This document shows positions 44,926 to 52,939 of a stretch of 63,969 nucleotides of DNA, piece by piece. The stretch's first letter is position 1; each line of letters opens with the position of its first letter. Location: contig CAIZGG010000013.1 in NCBI GenBank assembly GCA_903932425.1, positions 1-63,969 of the forward strand, in the 5' to 3' direction. The notes under the pieces were generated by a model. It searched no databases, had not been told where the DNA came from, and worked only from the letters and a program-made list of their open reading frames with translations. Source of the stretch: an uncultured beta proteobacterium (lineage in GTDB: Bacteria; Pseudomonadota; Gammaproteobacteria; Burkholderiales; Burkholderiaceae_B). The position numbers were made by a program, and so were the translations under genes.

Positions 44926-45303
44926 ATGACGGCAAATGCCTTGAATGTGTTGGGCACTGAGTTGATGGCTTGTTCTTATGATCCGCTCACTGGGTACTAT
45001 CGCGACGGTTGCTGTAATACCGATATGCAGGATTTGGGCAGCCACGTCGTATGCACGAAGGTCACGCAAGAGTTTTTAGAGTTCTCGGCGAGCCGCGGTA
45101 ACGATTTGTCGACGCCACGTCCTGAGTACCGCTTTGCCGGTTTGAAAGCGGGCGATCGTTGGTGTCTCTGTGCACTACGTTGGAAAGAAGCGTTACACGC
45201 GGGTGTTGCCCCGTTGGTGATTCTTGAAAGCACGCACGCTAAAGCGCTAGAGTTTGTCACGCTCGAGCAGTTGCAAGAGTACGCATTGCAAACTGAAAAG
45301 TGA
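44926..45303 (+). CDS. DUF2237 family protein
   Basis: 125 residues. NVLGTELMACSYDPLTGYYRDGCC, SHVVCTKVTQEFLEFSASRGNDLSTP and AGDRWCLCALRWKEA are hallmark blocks of this small cytoplasmic family, with several conserved cysteines. Function not established. ATG 44926 has AAAGGG upstream. Divergent from the Bug gene at 43855. Confidence 0.85.
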   Translation: MTANALNVLGTELMACSYDPLTGYYRDGCCNTDMQDLGSHVVCTKVTQEFLEFSASRGNDLSTPRPEYRFAGLKAGDRWCLCALRWKEALHAGVAPLVILESTHAKALEFVTLEQLQEYALQTEK

Positions 45304-45377
45304 TGAGCGAACTGAATCGAACCCTTGTTGCCCAGTCTTAGATGATCACACGCTTGAGCAGAGCCCGGCTTGGCCGT

Positions 45378-46355
45378 TCAGTGCTCAAGCGAAATCCCCT
45401 CATGGGCGGCAATCAGCTCTAGAGCATGCTCAAAGAGGGCGCGAGCCTGACCGGATACCTCGGTTAAGTGTTCATGCAGCAGTTGATCGGCTGCGTTTTT
45501 ATTGATGCACTCTTGGCTGTATTGCTCAAAGCTCGACAGTTGAGTGAGTAGTTCGGCCACGTGGCGCGGGCATTCGCACATGACGGCTGTTGAGATCTTT
45601 GCGACTCGTGCGAGCGTCTCATCCGAATATTTTTTTGGGGTGACCGGGCTGCCTGCGGGTGATTGGGTAGCACCGCGCAATGCTTGCTCGAGGCTAATGT
45701 TTCGTACCCATTGACTGAGCGCTAGATCTGACACCGAGTCTTTGTATACCGTCAGCCCGGCACGGCTAAGTTTTTGCTGATTGCTACTGGCGGCGTACAC
45801 ATACAGCACCAAAGTATGGGTAGCACCACTCGCTTGCACAAGCTCGATAATTTCTGAAACCGTGCTCTCTTGAATCGTGTTCAGGCGGATCAACAGCAAA
45901 TCAGTTTGTGCGTGTTCGGCTGCGCTGCGCGCTGTGGCCAGATCGGAGAAAACCTGAGCACGCTCGCTATGCTCTGCAAAGAGTCCGAGCGTTTGCCGTG
46001 TTGAACCTAGGCGCTGCGCCAGGCCAGTACCGACGATCCATGCCCGTAACAAGGTGGCTTGCGTTGCCTCTTGGCTCAGGGCACCAGCGGACAGCCCTTG
46101 AGCATGCAGCAACTGCAACTGTGTGCTGTTTAGTGTCGCGATACGGCTGATGGCGTGCCCTTGTTCACTCAGTTGTTTGAACAAGGTCGCGCGCAGAACA
46201 TCGTCTTGCCCATACAGACGGTGCTGGCCAGCCGTCTTTGTGGGTGCAAAGGCTCGGTAGCGGGTCTCCCAAATGCGTAGTGTAGTAACAGGCACATTCG
46301 CGAGTTTAGAGACTGCACCGATACGGTAAGAGGGGGCGGTGTCAAGAGAGGTCAT
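45378..46355 (-). CDS. MerR-family regulator, LitR/CarH-like architecture
   Basis: 325 residues. The N-terminal MerR winged helix is YRIGAVSKLANVPVTTLRIWETRY followed by AGQHRLYGQDDVLRATLFKQL. The long C-terminal region has the length of the B12-binding light sensors LitR and CarH, but I see neither the DxHxxG cobalamin motif nor the W-x9-EH pair, so B12 sensing is doubtful. Two 11-bp direct repeats lie 20-41 bp upstream. It diverges from an Rrf2-DUF2805 gene set, the kind of neighbour seen with LitR regulators. Confidence 0.8.
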   Translation of the reverse strand: MTSLDTAPSYRIGAVSKLANVPVTTLRIWETRYRAFAPTKTAGQHRLYGQDDVLRATLFKQLSEQGHAISRIATLNSTQLQLLHAQGLSAGALSQEATQATLLRAWIVGTGLAQRLGSTRQTLGLFAEHSERAQVFSDLATARSAAEHAQTDLLLIRLNTIQESTVSEIIELVQASGATHTLVLYVYAASSNQQKLSRAGLTVYKDSVSDLALSQWVRNISLEQALRGATQSPAGSPVTPKKYSDETLARVAKISTAVMCECPRHVAELLTQLSSFEQYSQECINKNAADQLLHEHLTEVSGQARALFEHALELIAAHEGISLEH

Positions 46356-46374
46356 GAGGATAAGTAAAAGTTTA

Positions 46375-46396
46375 TTTGAATAGTATTTGAGTAGAT
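46375..46396. promoter_or_regulatory. Two 11-bp direct repeats, probable operator of the MerR-type regulator
   Basis: TTTGAATAGTA (46375-46385) and TTTGAGTAGAT (46386-46396) are adjacent with eight of eleven bases equal. They lie just upstream of the MerR-type gene within an AT-rich divergent promoter region, 46356-46512. CarH-type regulators are known to bind 11-bp direct repeats, so autoregulation and control of the divergent genes is plausible. Confidence 0.55.
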
Positions 46397-46512
46397 TATA
46401 TGGGATTTAATTATTAAATATTGTTAATAAACTACTAATATTTGCATTTATGTATAAAAATTTGATATAAACGTGTTAATTTCTACTCAGTTAAACAGAT
46501 TGAGGTTTTACC

Positions 46513-46932
46513 ATGTTGTCAAATAGAGCCTTAAGTGCCTTAAACGCTACTGTTTTTATTGCAGCAAAAGGGCATCAGCATCCACCCACCACCCGCGAGT
46601 TGTCCGCTGCTTTGGGCTTGTCGGTCTCCTCCTTACACGGCATGCTCAAACTGCTTGATGACCACGGCATCGTGCGTTCATTCAGAGGGGCAGAAAAGCG
46701 TTACGAAATCAAAGCCGATCCAACCACCATGACGGCTTGGGATGTTGTGCAGATTTTTGAAGATCCGCACCCCCCCGTTGCCCAAAATGCAAAAGAGAAA
46801 GAAACCGCTTCTTACGAATACGAAAACACCTACTGCGAACTGTTGAAAGATTTTTTGGCCTCGCAAACAATTAGTGACCAGATTGCGGGCATCGGTTCGG
46901 GCGCAGGCAGCCGTTCAGTTGCTTGGTCGTGA
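46513..46932 (+). CDS. Rrf2-like winged-helix transcriptional regulator
   Basis: 139 residues. Residues 1-65 form a winged helix (LNATVFIAAKGHQHPPTTRELSAALGLSVSSLHGMLKLLDDHGIV with wing FRGAEKRYE). The rest is acidic and then polar, with no cysteine cluster of the IscR type, so iron-sulfur sensing is not supported. GAGG precedes the ATG. The stop overlaps the next start (GTGA). Confidence 0.72.
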   Translation: MLSNRALSALNATVFIAAKGHQHPPTTRELSAALGLSVSSLHGMLKLLDDHGIVRSFRGAEKRYEIKADPTTMTAWDVVQIFEDPHPPVAQNAKEKETASYEYENTYCELLKDFLASQTISDQIAGIGSGAGSRSVAWS

Positions 46933-47237
46933 ACCTATCGCTGACCGAGGCTGAGCGTTCACGGCTTATCGAGATGGCGTGGGAGGATCGCACGCCCCTC
47001 GAAATGATTCGCTTGCAGTACGGTATGACAGAAGCGGCCGTGATCGATTTTATGCGTAGCAACATGAAAAAAAGCTCGTTCAGGATGTGGAGAAAACGAA
47101 TGAATGGACGGCTGACTAAGCACCTTGTGCTCAGAGGTATGTCAATTCAAAGCAACCATTACTCTTCGGATTTTGGCGCTAATAAACATAAAGTTGCGAC
47201 GGCCTCTAAAACATTAGGAAAATACTCTGATGAGTGA
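46929..47237 (+). CDS. DUF2805 / TIGR03643 family protein
   Basis: About 102 residues with GTG start overlapping the previous stop. LTEAERSRLIEMAWEDRTP, IRLQYGMTEAAVIDFMR and SSFRMWRKRMNGRLTKH are close to the family consensus, which resembles a small helix-turn-helix. The family is often found near photolyase/cryptochrome and LitR genes. The C-terminal 30 residues are an unaligned polar tail. It overlaps the next gene by 8 bp. Confidence 0.85.
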   Translation: MNLSLTEAERSRLIEMAWEDRTPLEMIRLQYGMTEAAVIDFMRSNMKKSSFRMWRKRMNGRLTKHLVLRGMSIQSNHYSSDFGANKHKVATASKTLGKYSDE

Positions 47238-47442
47238 AGATCTTCGATGCTGCGGCTCGGGTACTTGCATCATTAACCAAGAGGGGCTCTGCTGGTGTGG
47301 CCAGCAGTGGGATGGTGAAACAATGCGTCACCAACCGATCGTTGCGCCTCTAAAATCGACAAAGTGTGCTGAAGGTTTGGGTGCTAACGCATCAAGCGCT
47401 TTGAGCAAGCCTTCAACTGATTCAGCGACCGGTGTGCAGTGA
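47230..47442 (+). CDS. Small cysteine-rich protein
   Basis: 70 residues. LRCCGSGTCIINQEGLCWCGQQWDG holds five cysteines within about 20 residues, suggestive of metal or iron-sulfur binding; one more Cys follows in STKCAEG. The N-terminal half is the credible conserved part. The last 38 codons overlap the convergent SDR gene by 115 bp, and the tail is low-complexity, so the stop may have drifted. It is in an operon with DUF2805. Confidence 0.55.
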   Translation: MSEDLRCCGSGTCIINQEGLCWCGQQWDGETMRHQPIVAPLKSTKCAEGLGANASSALSKPSTDSATGVQ

Positions 47443-48023
47443 TCGGGCGTTGCAAACGGCTTAGACAACGCTGAGGCGACAGTCCCTGGTTGAAGTGCAG
47501 CGAGGATCGCCTGAGGATTTTTGCGCGCAAATTCGATCGCGGCTGTCTGTAAAAACATATTCACCGCCGCCTTGGAGGCACGGTAGCCATACCAGCCACC
47601 CTTCGAGTTATCACTAATACTACCGACTCGCGCAGACAGTTTTGCGTAAATCGTACGCTCGCGTGCTAGCAGCGGCAGAAAATACTTCAGTAAGAGCGCT
47701 GGGCCAACAGCGTTCACTTGAAAGCTACGAAGTAGTCGTGTTGCATCGAGCGCACCCAAATGCTTTTCAGGGCCGTGACCATCGATAGTCAGCGCACCCG
47801 TTGCGTCGACGATGAAGTGAAAAGGTCCAGACGGCGCGCATTGTCGTGTCGCTTCAGCCAAGCTCGCTTCGTCTGCCAAATCAAACCCAGGATTGTGGCG
47901 CCTTGAAACCTCAGCAACCAGTTCGCAGTTCGGATCTTGAGCGAGGGCCGTAAGAAAGCCAGCGCCAATCGTCCCGGTCGAGCCGATGACGAGTGCACGA
48001 TAACTTGATCCCAAAGAGTCCAT
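47328..48023 (-). CDS. Short-chain dehydrogenase, CsgA-like
   Basis: 231 residues. The cofactor motif is IGSTGTIGAGFL; the catalytic region has SARVGSISDNSKGGWYGYRASKAAVNMF (Tyr and Lys in YRASK), and the end FVDFRGATIGW is typical of CsgA-type SDRs. ATG 48023 is chosen since it starts right before the nucleotide-binding strand; the frame extends to 48113 without a convincing start. Convergent with the Cys-rich gene. Such SDRs often accompany LitR-type clusters. Confidence 0.85.
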   Translation of the reverse strand: MDSLGSSYRALVIGSTGTIGAGFLTALAQDPNCELVAEVSRRHNPGFDLADEASLAEATRQCAPSGPFHFIVDATGALTIDGHGPEKHLGALDATRLLRSFQVNAVGPALLLKYFLPLLARERTIYAKLSARVGSISDNSKGGWYGYRASKAAVNMFLQTAAIEFARKNPQAILAALQPGTVASALSKPFATPDHCTPVAESVEGLLKALDALAPKPSAHFVDFRGATIGW

Positions 48024-48176
48024 TACCACAGTCACGATTAACGATAAGATGGTGCGCAGAGTACAAGAGTTCCGTTGGAACCACTTGAATGTCCTTAGAG
48101 TGGTTGCAACCATGCACCGCGCTCAGCCGATCCGCTCAGCCTTGAAAAACGGTGTGGCAGCACATGCCCGGCGAAA

Positions 48177-49169
48177 TTATTCGGCCTTGATGTCTGCTCG
48201 CTTAACGAGCGCGCCGTACATTGAGAGTTCGCGCTTGATGAGTTCTGCAAACTGAGCCGATGAATTACCCACCAAGTCATTGCCGCCTTTTGTCTGCAAA
48301 GCCTCAATCACTTCTGCGTCTTCAAGCGCCTGCTGAGTGCTTCGACTCAACCGTTCGATAAGGGCCGGGTCTGTGCCTGCTGGGGCGAATAGACCCACAA
48401 ACTGCGTGATATCAAAATCCTTAAATCCAGCTTCTTGCATGGTAGGTATGTCGGGTAAAGAGCGCGCTCGTTTGGGGCCCGACACCGCAAAAGCTCTGAG
48501 GCGCTTGTCTTGAATTAAAGGCGATGCAGTTAGCACGGTGTCAAAGGTAAACGCCAGTTGACCGCCTAGCAGGTCGACCAAGGCAGGTGCGCTGCCCTTG
48601 TAGGGCACATGATTAAACTGGGCGCTGCTCAGCAGCGAAAACATTTCTCCGGCAAGGTGGCCTCCACCGCCAATTCCAGTTGAACCAAAACTGAGTTTGC
48701 CAGGTTGGGCTTTGCCTTGCTGCGTAATCTGGTCAAGCGAATTGAACGGCGATGATGACGGCACGACCAAGACGTATTGAAACGACAGTACCTGACTGAT
48801 CGGCATCAAGTCCTTGATTGGATCGTAGGGCACTTTGGCATACAGAACCGGGTTAATCACGATCGGTCCGCTTGCAGCCATGAGAAGCGTATAGCCGTCG
48901 GCCGCTGCCCTCACGACTGCGTCTGTCCCGATCATGCCGTTTGCGCCACTGCGATTTTCGACCACTACCGGAACATTCAGGAGCACACTCATCTTTTTCG
49001 CGATGACGCGGCCTGTAATATCGGCATTACCACCCGCAGGATACGGCACCACCATTTTGATGGGGCGGCTTGGATAAGGTTGGATTTGCGCCTGGGCGGA
49101 CGCCAGCCCCGTAGCGCCTAATGCAAGCGCTAACAGCCAAAACAAAGGTCGAAAATGGTGGAGGCGCAT
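48177..49169 (-). CDS. Bug-family receptor (6 of 6)
   Basis: 330 residues. Signal peptide ends ASAQAQ, then YPSRPIKMVVPYPAGGNADI, VVVENRSGANGMIGT and ADGYTLLMAASG. Lone gene divergent from 49265 with no adjacent enzyme or membrane component. Confidence 0.93.
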   Translation of the reverse strand: MRLHHFRPLFWLLALALGATGLASAQAQIQPYPSRPIKMVVPYPAGGNADITGRVIAKKMSVLLNVPVVVENRSGANGMIGTDAVVRAAADGYTLLMAASGPIVINPVLYAKVPYDPIKDLMPISQVLSFQYVLVVPSSSPFNSLDQITQQGKAQPGKLSFGSTGIGGGGHLAGEMFSLLSSAQFNHVPYKGSAPALVDLLGGQLAFTFDTVLTASPLIQDKRLRAFAVSGPKRARSLPDIPTMQEAGFKDFDITQFVGLFAPAGTDPALIERLSRSTQQALEDAEVIEALQTKGGNDLVGNSSAQFAELIKRELSMYGALVKRADIKAE

Positions 49170-49264
49170 GGCGTAGATGTCAGGGGGAGGTGAGTTAGAT
49201 TAAACTGCATCGCCAATTTAGCTCAATATTACCGCCGCAGCCCTACTTTATTCAAAGAACAACT

Positions 49265-50485
49265 ATGCGTTTATTTCAAATACTCACCTGTCTGGTCGCC
49301 GCTGCAGGATGCTTGTTTGTTGGAGCCACCCCCGCTCAGACCGCCGAGTCGGTAAGCGGTTCAGTCGTGCCTGCGCAGGCCAGTGAGGCGACCGGTAGCG
49401 CCACCACAACTGTTGGGCAGTCAGTCGGCGTGCCGCGAGGCCCAACGCTAGCGCCGCCGGTGACTGCTGGGACGAAAGACCCAGCTGCCGCCATCAAGAC
49501 TGCTGCGATCTTGTTGGCGGGCCAACAGCCCGTAACAGGTTTGCCGCCAGCGATTGCACAAAGTCCGCGTTGGGCCGCGTTCGCGAAAGAGGTGACTGCA
49601 AACTGGACGCGTTACAGCCAAAAAATCGCTGAGCCCATGTCGAGATGGTCCTTGGCCGAGCTACCTGCAATATCGGATACGGTGTTTTATCCGTTCTCTG
49701 GCCCAGACTTTGTGACCGTACATCTGTTGTTTCCAACAGCCCAACGCTATGTGATGATGGCCATGCAAAATGCCGAGCGGCCACTTGATTTAGCCAATAT
49801 TGCCCCTGATCTGCTCGAGCCAAGCCTCGGCGTGCTGACTTCAGCTTGGCAACATTTTGGAGAAAATGGCTTTTACGTCACCGAATATCTCGAAAAATAT
49901 TTATATTCGACTCGTGCCAATATCGGCGCGAGCACGTTCATTGTCAGTTTTTTAAGTTTGCAGGGCTTTGAAATTGAGCGTGTTGTCCCAATTCAGGTTG
50001 GCGCCGACGGGACGCTACAAGAGATGTCGCCAGACACTCCACGCTGGCGCTCGGTGCGGATTCAGGCGAGCAAGCAAGGCCGGCCCGTCATCATTGATTA
50101 TCTGAAGATCGATCTGTCGAATGCTGGCCTTCAGGCCACGCCAGAAAACCTCACACTGATCGGCACCCTGACCACAAATCCGGTGTTGTTCAAGGCAGCT
50201 TCACATCTGCCACAAAACGTTGGCTTTAACGTGATCGCTAATCAAGTGCTCGCGCAGTCGCCATTGATCGTGCAAGATGAAACGGGTCTGAGTTACTCGA
50301 CGCTGATCCGAGCTCACCAAGTTGCACTGTTTGGCAAATTCGTAGTCGCTCATCACGCCTTTACAAGTTATCACACTGACCTTGCAAAAGCCTTCGCCCA
50401 ACGAGATGACATCAAGCCCTTAAATTTTAGGTTTGGCTATTTTAAAGATGGTAACTACGCACTCATGGTGGCTGCGCGCAAGTAG
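49265..50485 (+). CDS. Exported protein of unknown function
   Basis: 406 residues. Signal peptide to about residue 26 (PAQTAES), then a low-complexity Ala/Thr/Val/Gly-rich linker to about 80, then a globular domain. Parts such as YPFSGPDFVTVHLLFPTAQRYVMMA and RFGYFKDGNYALMVAARK look structured and enzyme-like, but I do not recognise the family. ATG at 49265 is the only good start. Probably periplasmic. Confidence 0.7.
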   Translation: MRLFQILTCLVAAAGCLFVGATPAQTAESVSGSVVPAQASEATGSATTTVGQSVGVPRGPTLAPPVTAGTKDPAAAIKTAAILLAGQQPVTGLPPAIAQSPRWAAFAKEVTANWTRYSQKIAEPMSRWSLAELPAISDTVFYPFSGPDFVTVHLLFPTAQRYVMMAMQNAERPLDLANIAPDLLEPSLGVLTSAWQHFGENGFYVTEYLEKYLYSTRANIGASTFIVSFLSLQGFEIERVVPIQVGADGTLQEMSPDTPRWRSVRIQASKQGRPVIIDYLKIDLSNAGLQATPENLTLIGTLTTNPVLFKAASHLPQNVGFNVIANQVLAQSPLIVQDETGLSYSTLIRAHQVALFGKFVVAHHAFTSYHTDLAKAFAQRDDIKPLNFRFGYFKDGNYALMVAARK

Positions 50486-50557
50486 TTCTTAGCGGGGCTG
50501 AGGCGCAGCTGAAGTGTATTTGTTGACGAGCCTTCCCTTCATCCTCTTTTAAGCGAA

Positions 50558-50586
50558 TCAGAACGTTGACATCTTCACCGTTCTGA
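50558..50586. other. Inverted repeat upstream of the phosphatase gene
   Basis: TCAGAACG and CGTTCTGA are perfect 8-bp arms around 13 bases. No T-run follows. It lies in the 172-bp gap before the phosphatase gene, and could be an operator or mRNA hairpin. The gap holds no other feature. Confidence 0.4.
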
Positions 50587-50657
50587 ACGTCGAGGTCTTA
50601 CGCGCAGATTCAATAAATTGCAAGTATGCTAACGCTTTAATGTCGCGCGAGAAGAAT

Positions 50658-52256
50658 ATGAAACGTCGTGATTTTTTGCGTGCAAGTGCAGCGCCCTTGC
50701 TTACCGCGCTGCCTAGCGCAGTGTTTGCGCAGTCGCCGCCAGCATCAGCCTCATCCGCATGGGATGCCGGTCAAGTCAGGCACCTTTTACCTACGGCAAA
50801 TCACTCAGAATTTCTGCTCAAAGTTTCTTTTGTATCGCCTCTGAGTGCGCCGCCCAGACTCACGGTGAACGGTGTGGCGGTCGAAGGTCGCATGACCGAT
50901 ACGCAAGGCGAGTTCTGGCAATTTCGTGCGACCGGTTTGGCAGCTGGGAAGACGTATCAGTTATCTTTGAAGGGCCCAGACGGTAAACAATTGTGTCAGC
51001 ACTGGGATCTGGCGACCTTTCCAGAACCTGCCAGTAGCCCCGACCACTTGCGTCTGTTGTTGTTTACGTGTGCGGGTGGGCACGAGGCGATGAAATTTTT
51101 GCCTGCGACGACCAGACATCGTTTGCTCAAGCGCGCTTTGTCGTTTAAGCCTCACGCGGCCGTCGCAAACGGCGACCATGTTTACTGGGATTTACGGTCA
51201 CCGCTTACCGCGAAAAATTCGGGTGGTTCAGAGCTGGCTAAATCGTTGATCGGCGGAACCTTTGAGCGCTCGAGTGCAGTGTTTGGAACCAATAACGAAC
51301 AGTTGCTTAAAAAGGCGGCTGACCCGCAAATTGCACCTGTATACGGTACCGAGTTTCGCTCCACTCCGACATTCTTTATCCAGGATGATCACGACTATTG
51401 GGATAACGACGATGCGTTCGATACGGTCATCACGTTTCCGCCCGATTTTTTTATGCGACAGATGGCCCGCGTGACTCAATCGATGTACTACCCCGAGTTC
51501 TTGCCTGATATGACACGTCCAACAGGCTTGCCAGGAGCGGCGATGTTGGGGCGTGCGGATTCTGTGGCTGAAAGTTTCGGCACCCTGCGCTATGGCCGTT
51601 TGGCAGAGATGTTGTTGTATTCGGTGCGCCCCACCATGACGCTTGCAGGTCCTAGCGCTGTCTTTGTTGAAGATACTGTCGAGGGCTGGCTCAAGCAGCG
51701 CATGGCCGAGTCTGATGCGGCCCATGTGATCAATGCCCCGTCAAATCCGCATGGCTGGACGGCGGGCAAATGGGGTGAGTGGTACCCCGACGTATTGAGC
51801 AAAGAGGGCAAGCTCACCCTTGAGGTTAAAAAGCCATATTGGCAAGAAGGCTGGCTTAAGCAGCACGATCGTTTGCTTGAGGCGATGTCTGCCATGAAAG
51901 GCAAAATTCCATTGTCTGTGAGCGGCGATCTGCACGCGATTGCGTTGGGCAGCATTACACGTACCGGAACAGTCGATCTTTCAAAAAACCCAGTCGTGTC
52001 GGTGGTGACGGGGCCAGTTGGTACGCGCCCCTCAGGCTGGCCCTCGGGTATCCGCAAAATCGGTGCTCAGCCATCGCTGCATCTGAGCATGACTGAAGCG
52101 ATTGCCCCAATCGAGCAGCATGGCTTTACGATTGCAGACTTTACGCATGACAAAGTGATTTTGAAGTTTTTTAAATGGGATTTGAATACTCAATCCGTTG
52201 AGGCGATTGACACCCTCGAACCCTTTCATACCGCAGAGCTAAGGAGACCCGCATGA
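50658..52256 (+). CDS. PhoD-like metallophosphatase, Tat-exported
   Basis: About 532 residues. MKRRDFLRASAAPLLTALPS is a Tat leader. Metal ligands are readable in AVANGDHVYWD, FFIQDDHDYWDNDDAFD and SVSGDLHAIALGS, the pattern of PhoD-type phosphodiesterase/phosphatases. An N-terminal beta domain (residues 50-130) precedes the catalytic part. ATG 50658 is chosen over 50640 because it begins the twin-arginine leader. It is coupled to the DUF3237 gene by a 4-bp overlap. Confidence 0.85.
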   Translation: MKRRDFLRASAAPLLTALPSAVFAQSPPASASSAWDAGQVRHLLPTANHSEFLLKVSFVSPLSAPPRLTVNGVAVEGRMTDTQGEFWQFRATGLAAGKTYQLSLKGPDGKQLCQHWDLATFPEPASSPDHLRLLLFTCAGGHEAMKFLPATTRHRLLKRALSFKPHAAVANGDHVYWDLRSPLTAKNSGGSELAKSLIGGTFERSSAVFGTNNEQLLKKAADPQIAPVYGTEFRSTPTFFIQDDHDYWDNDDAFDTVITFPPDFFMRQMARVTQSMYYPEFLPDMTRPTGLPGAAMLGRADSVAESFGTLRYGRLAEMLLYSVRPTMTLAGPSAVFVEDTVEGWLKQRMAESDAAHVINAPSNPHGWTAGKWGEWYPDVLSKEGKLTLEVKKPYWQEGWLKQHDRLLEAMSAMKGKIPLSVSGDLHAIALGSITRTGTVDLSKNPVVSVVTGPVGTRPSGWPSGIRKIGAQPSLHLSMTEAIAPIEQHGFTIADFTHDKVILKFFKWDLNTQSVEAIDTLEPFHTAELRRPA

Positions 52257-52708
52257 TACAAACACGCCACATTTTTCAGATCGTTTTAACAGTCCCTAAT
52301 ATTGTTGACCTAGGTCAGACTCCTGTGGGCGGTCGCAAGATTGCCAACGTGACGGGTGGTACGTTCGAGGGCGAGCGCATTCGCGGCACCGTTAAGGCAG
52401 CACCGGGTGGCGACTGGTTGTTGATGCGGCCAGATGATGTGCTGACCTTAGACGTGCGCCTCATCCTTGAAACGGACGATAACCAGCTGATTTACATGAG
52501 CTATCGCGGCTTGCGTCACGGCCCTAAAGATGTGATGGCCCGCCTGAACAAGGGCGAAAAAGTTGATCCGGCCGAGTATTACTTTCGCACCACACCGGTG
52601 CTTGAAACCGGCTCAGAAAAGTATAGCTGGCTTAACAAAATCATTTGTGTTGCAACGGGGCGCCGTGACGCTGCAGGGCCGGTGTATGACGTCTACGAGG
52701 TCTTATAG
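52253..52708 (+). CDS. DUF3237 family protein
   Basis: 151 residues, beta-barrel-type family. VDLGQTPVGGRKIANVTGGTFEG, GGDWLLMRPDDVLTLDVRLILETDD and YYFRTTPVLETGSEKYSWLNKIICVATG are characteristic. Function unknown; often beside catabolic enzymes. A strong AAGGAG precedes the start, which overlaps the phosphatase stop. Confidence 0.85.
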   Translation: MIQTRHIFQIVLTVPNIVDLGQTPVGGRKIANVTGGTFEGERIRGTVKAAPGGDWLLMRPDDVLTLDVRLILETDDNQLIYMSYRGLRHGPKDVMARLNKGEKVDPAEYYFRTTPVLETGSEKYSWLNKIICVATGRRDAAGPVYDVYEVL

Positions 52709-52726
52709 GCGTAGTTGGACTAGCAG

Positions 52727-52749
52727 CTGGGCGCCTTCGTTGCGCCCAG
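52727..52749. other. Hairpin after DUF3237 gene
   Basis: CTGGGCGC and GCGCCCAG form a perfect 8-bp GC-rich stem with a 7-base loop, 18 bp after the stop. No T-run follows on either side, so it may be a factor-dependent end or a 3' stabilising hairpin. Nothing else is seen between 52709 and 52939. Confidence 0.45.
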
Positions 52750-52939
52750 AGCGCTTAAAGAGTAACCTTTGAGGGCGCGTTTGAAGGTGTACCGGTACAA
52801 ACTCAGACGCTACGATAAAAATAACATTGAGACACGACCTACGAGTTTGCCGCTTTGAAGGCTGGGCCCAATTTGGGCTGCCTTCCGATTGGATTCCTGT
52901 TGAGTAAATGGATTTGTCTGACTAACTAAAGAGATAACA

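Noticed and set aside
46513-46932. Rrf2-like regulator as an iron-sulfur sensor (IscR-like)
   Set aside because: The three-cysteine cluster expected after the winged helix is absent.
52727-52749. Hairpin after the DUF3237 gene as an intrinsic terminator
   Set aside because: The stem is perfect but no T-run follows on either strand, so it is listed only as a hairpin.
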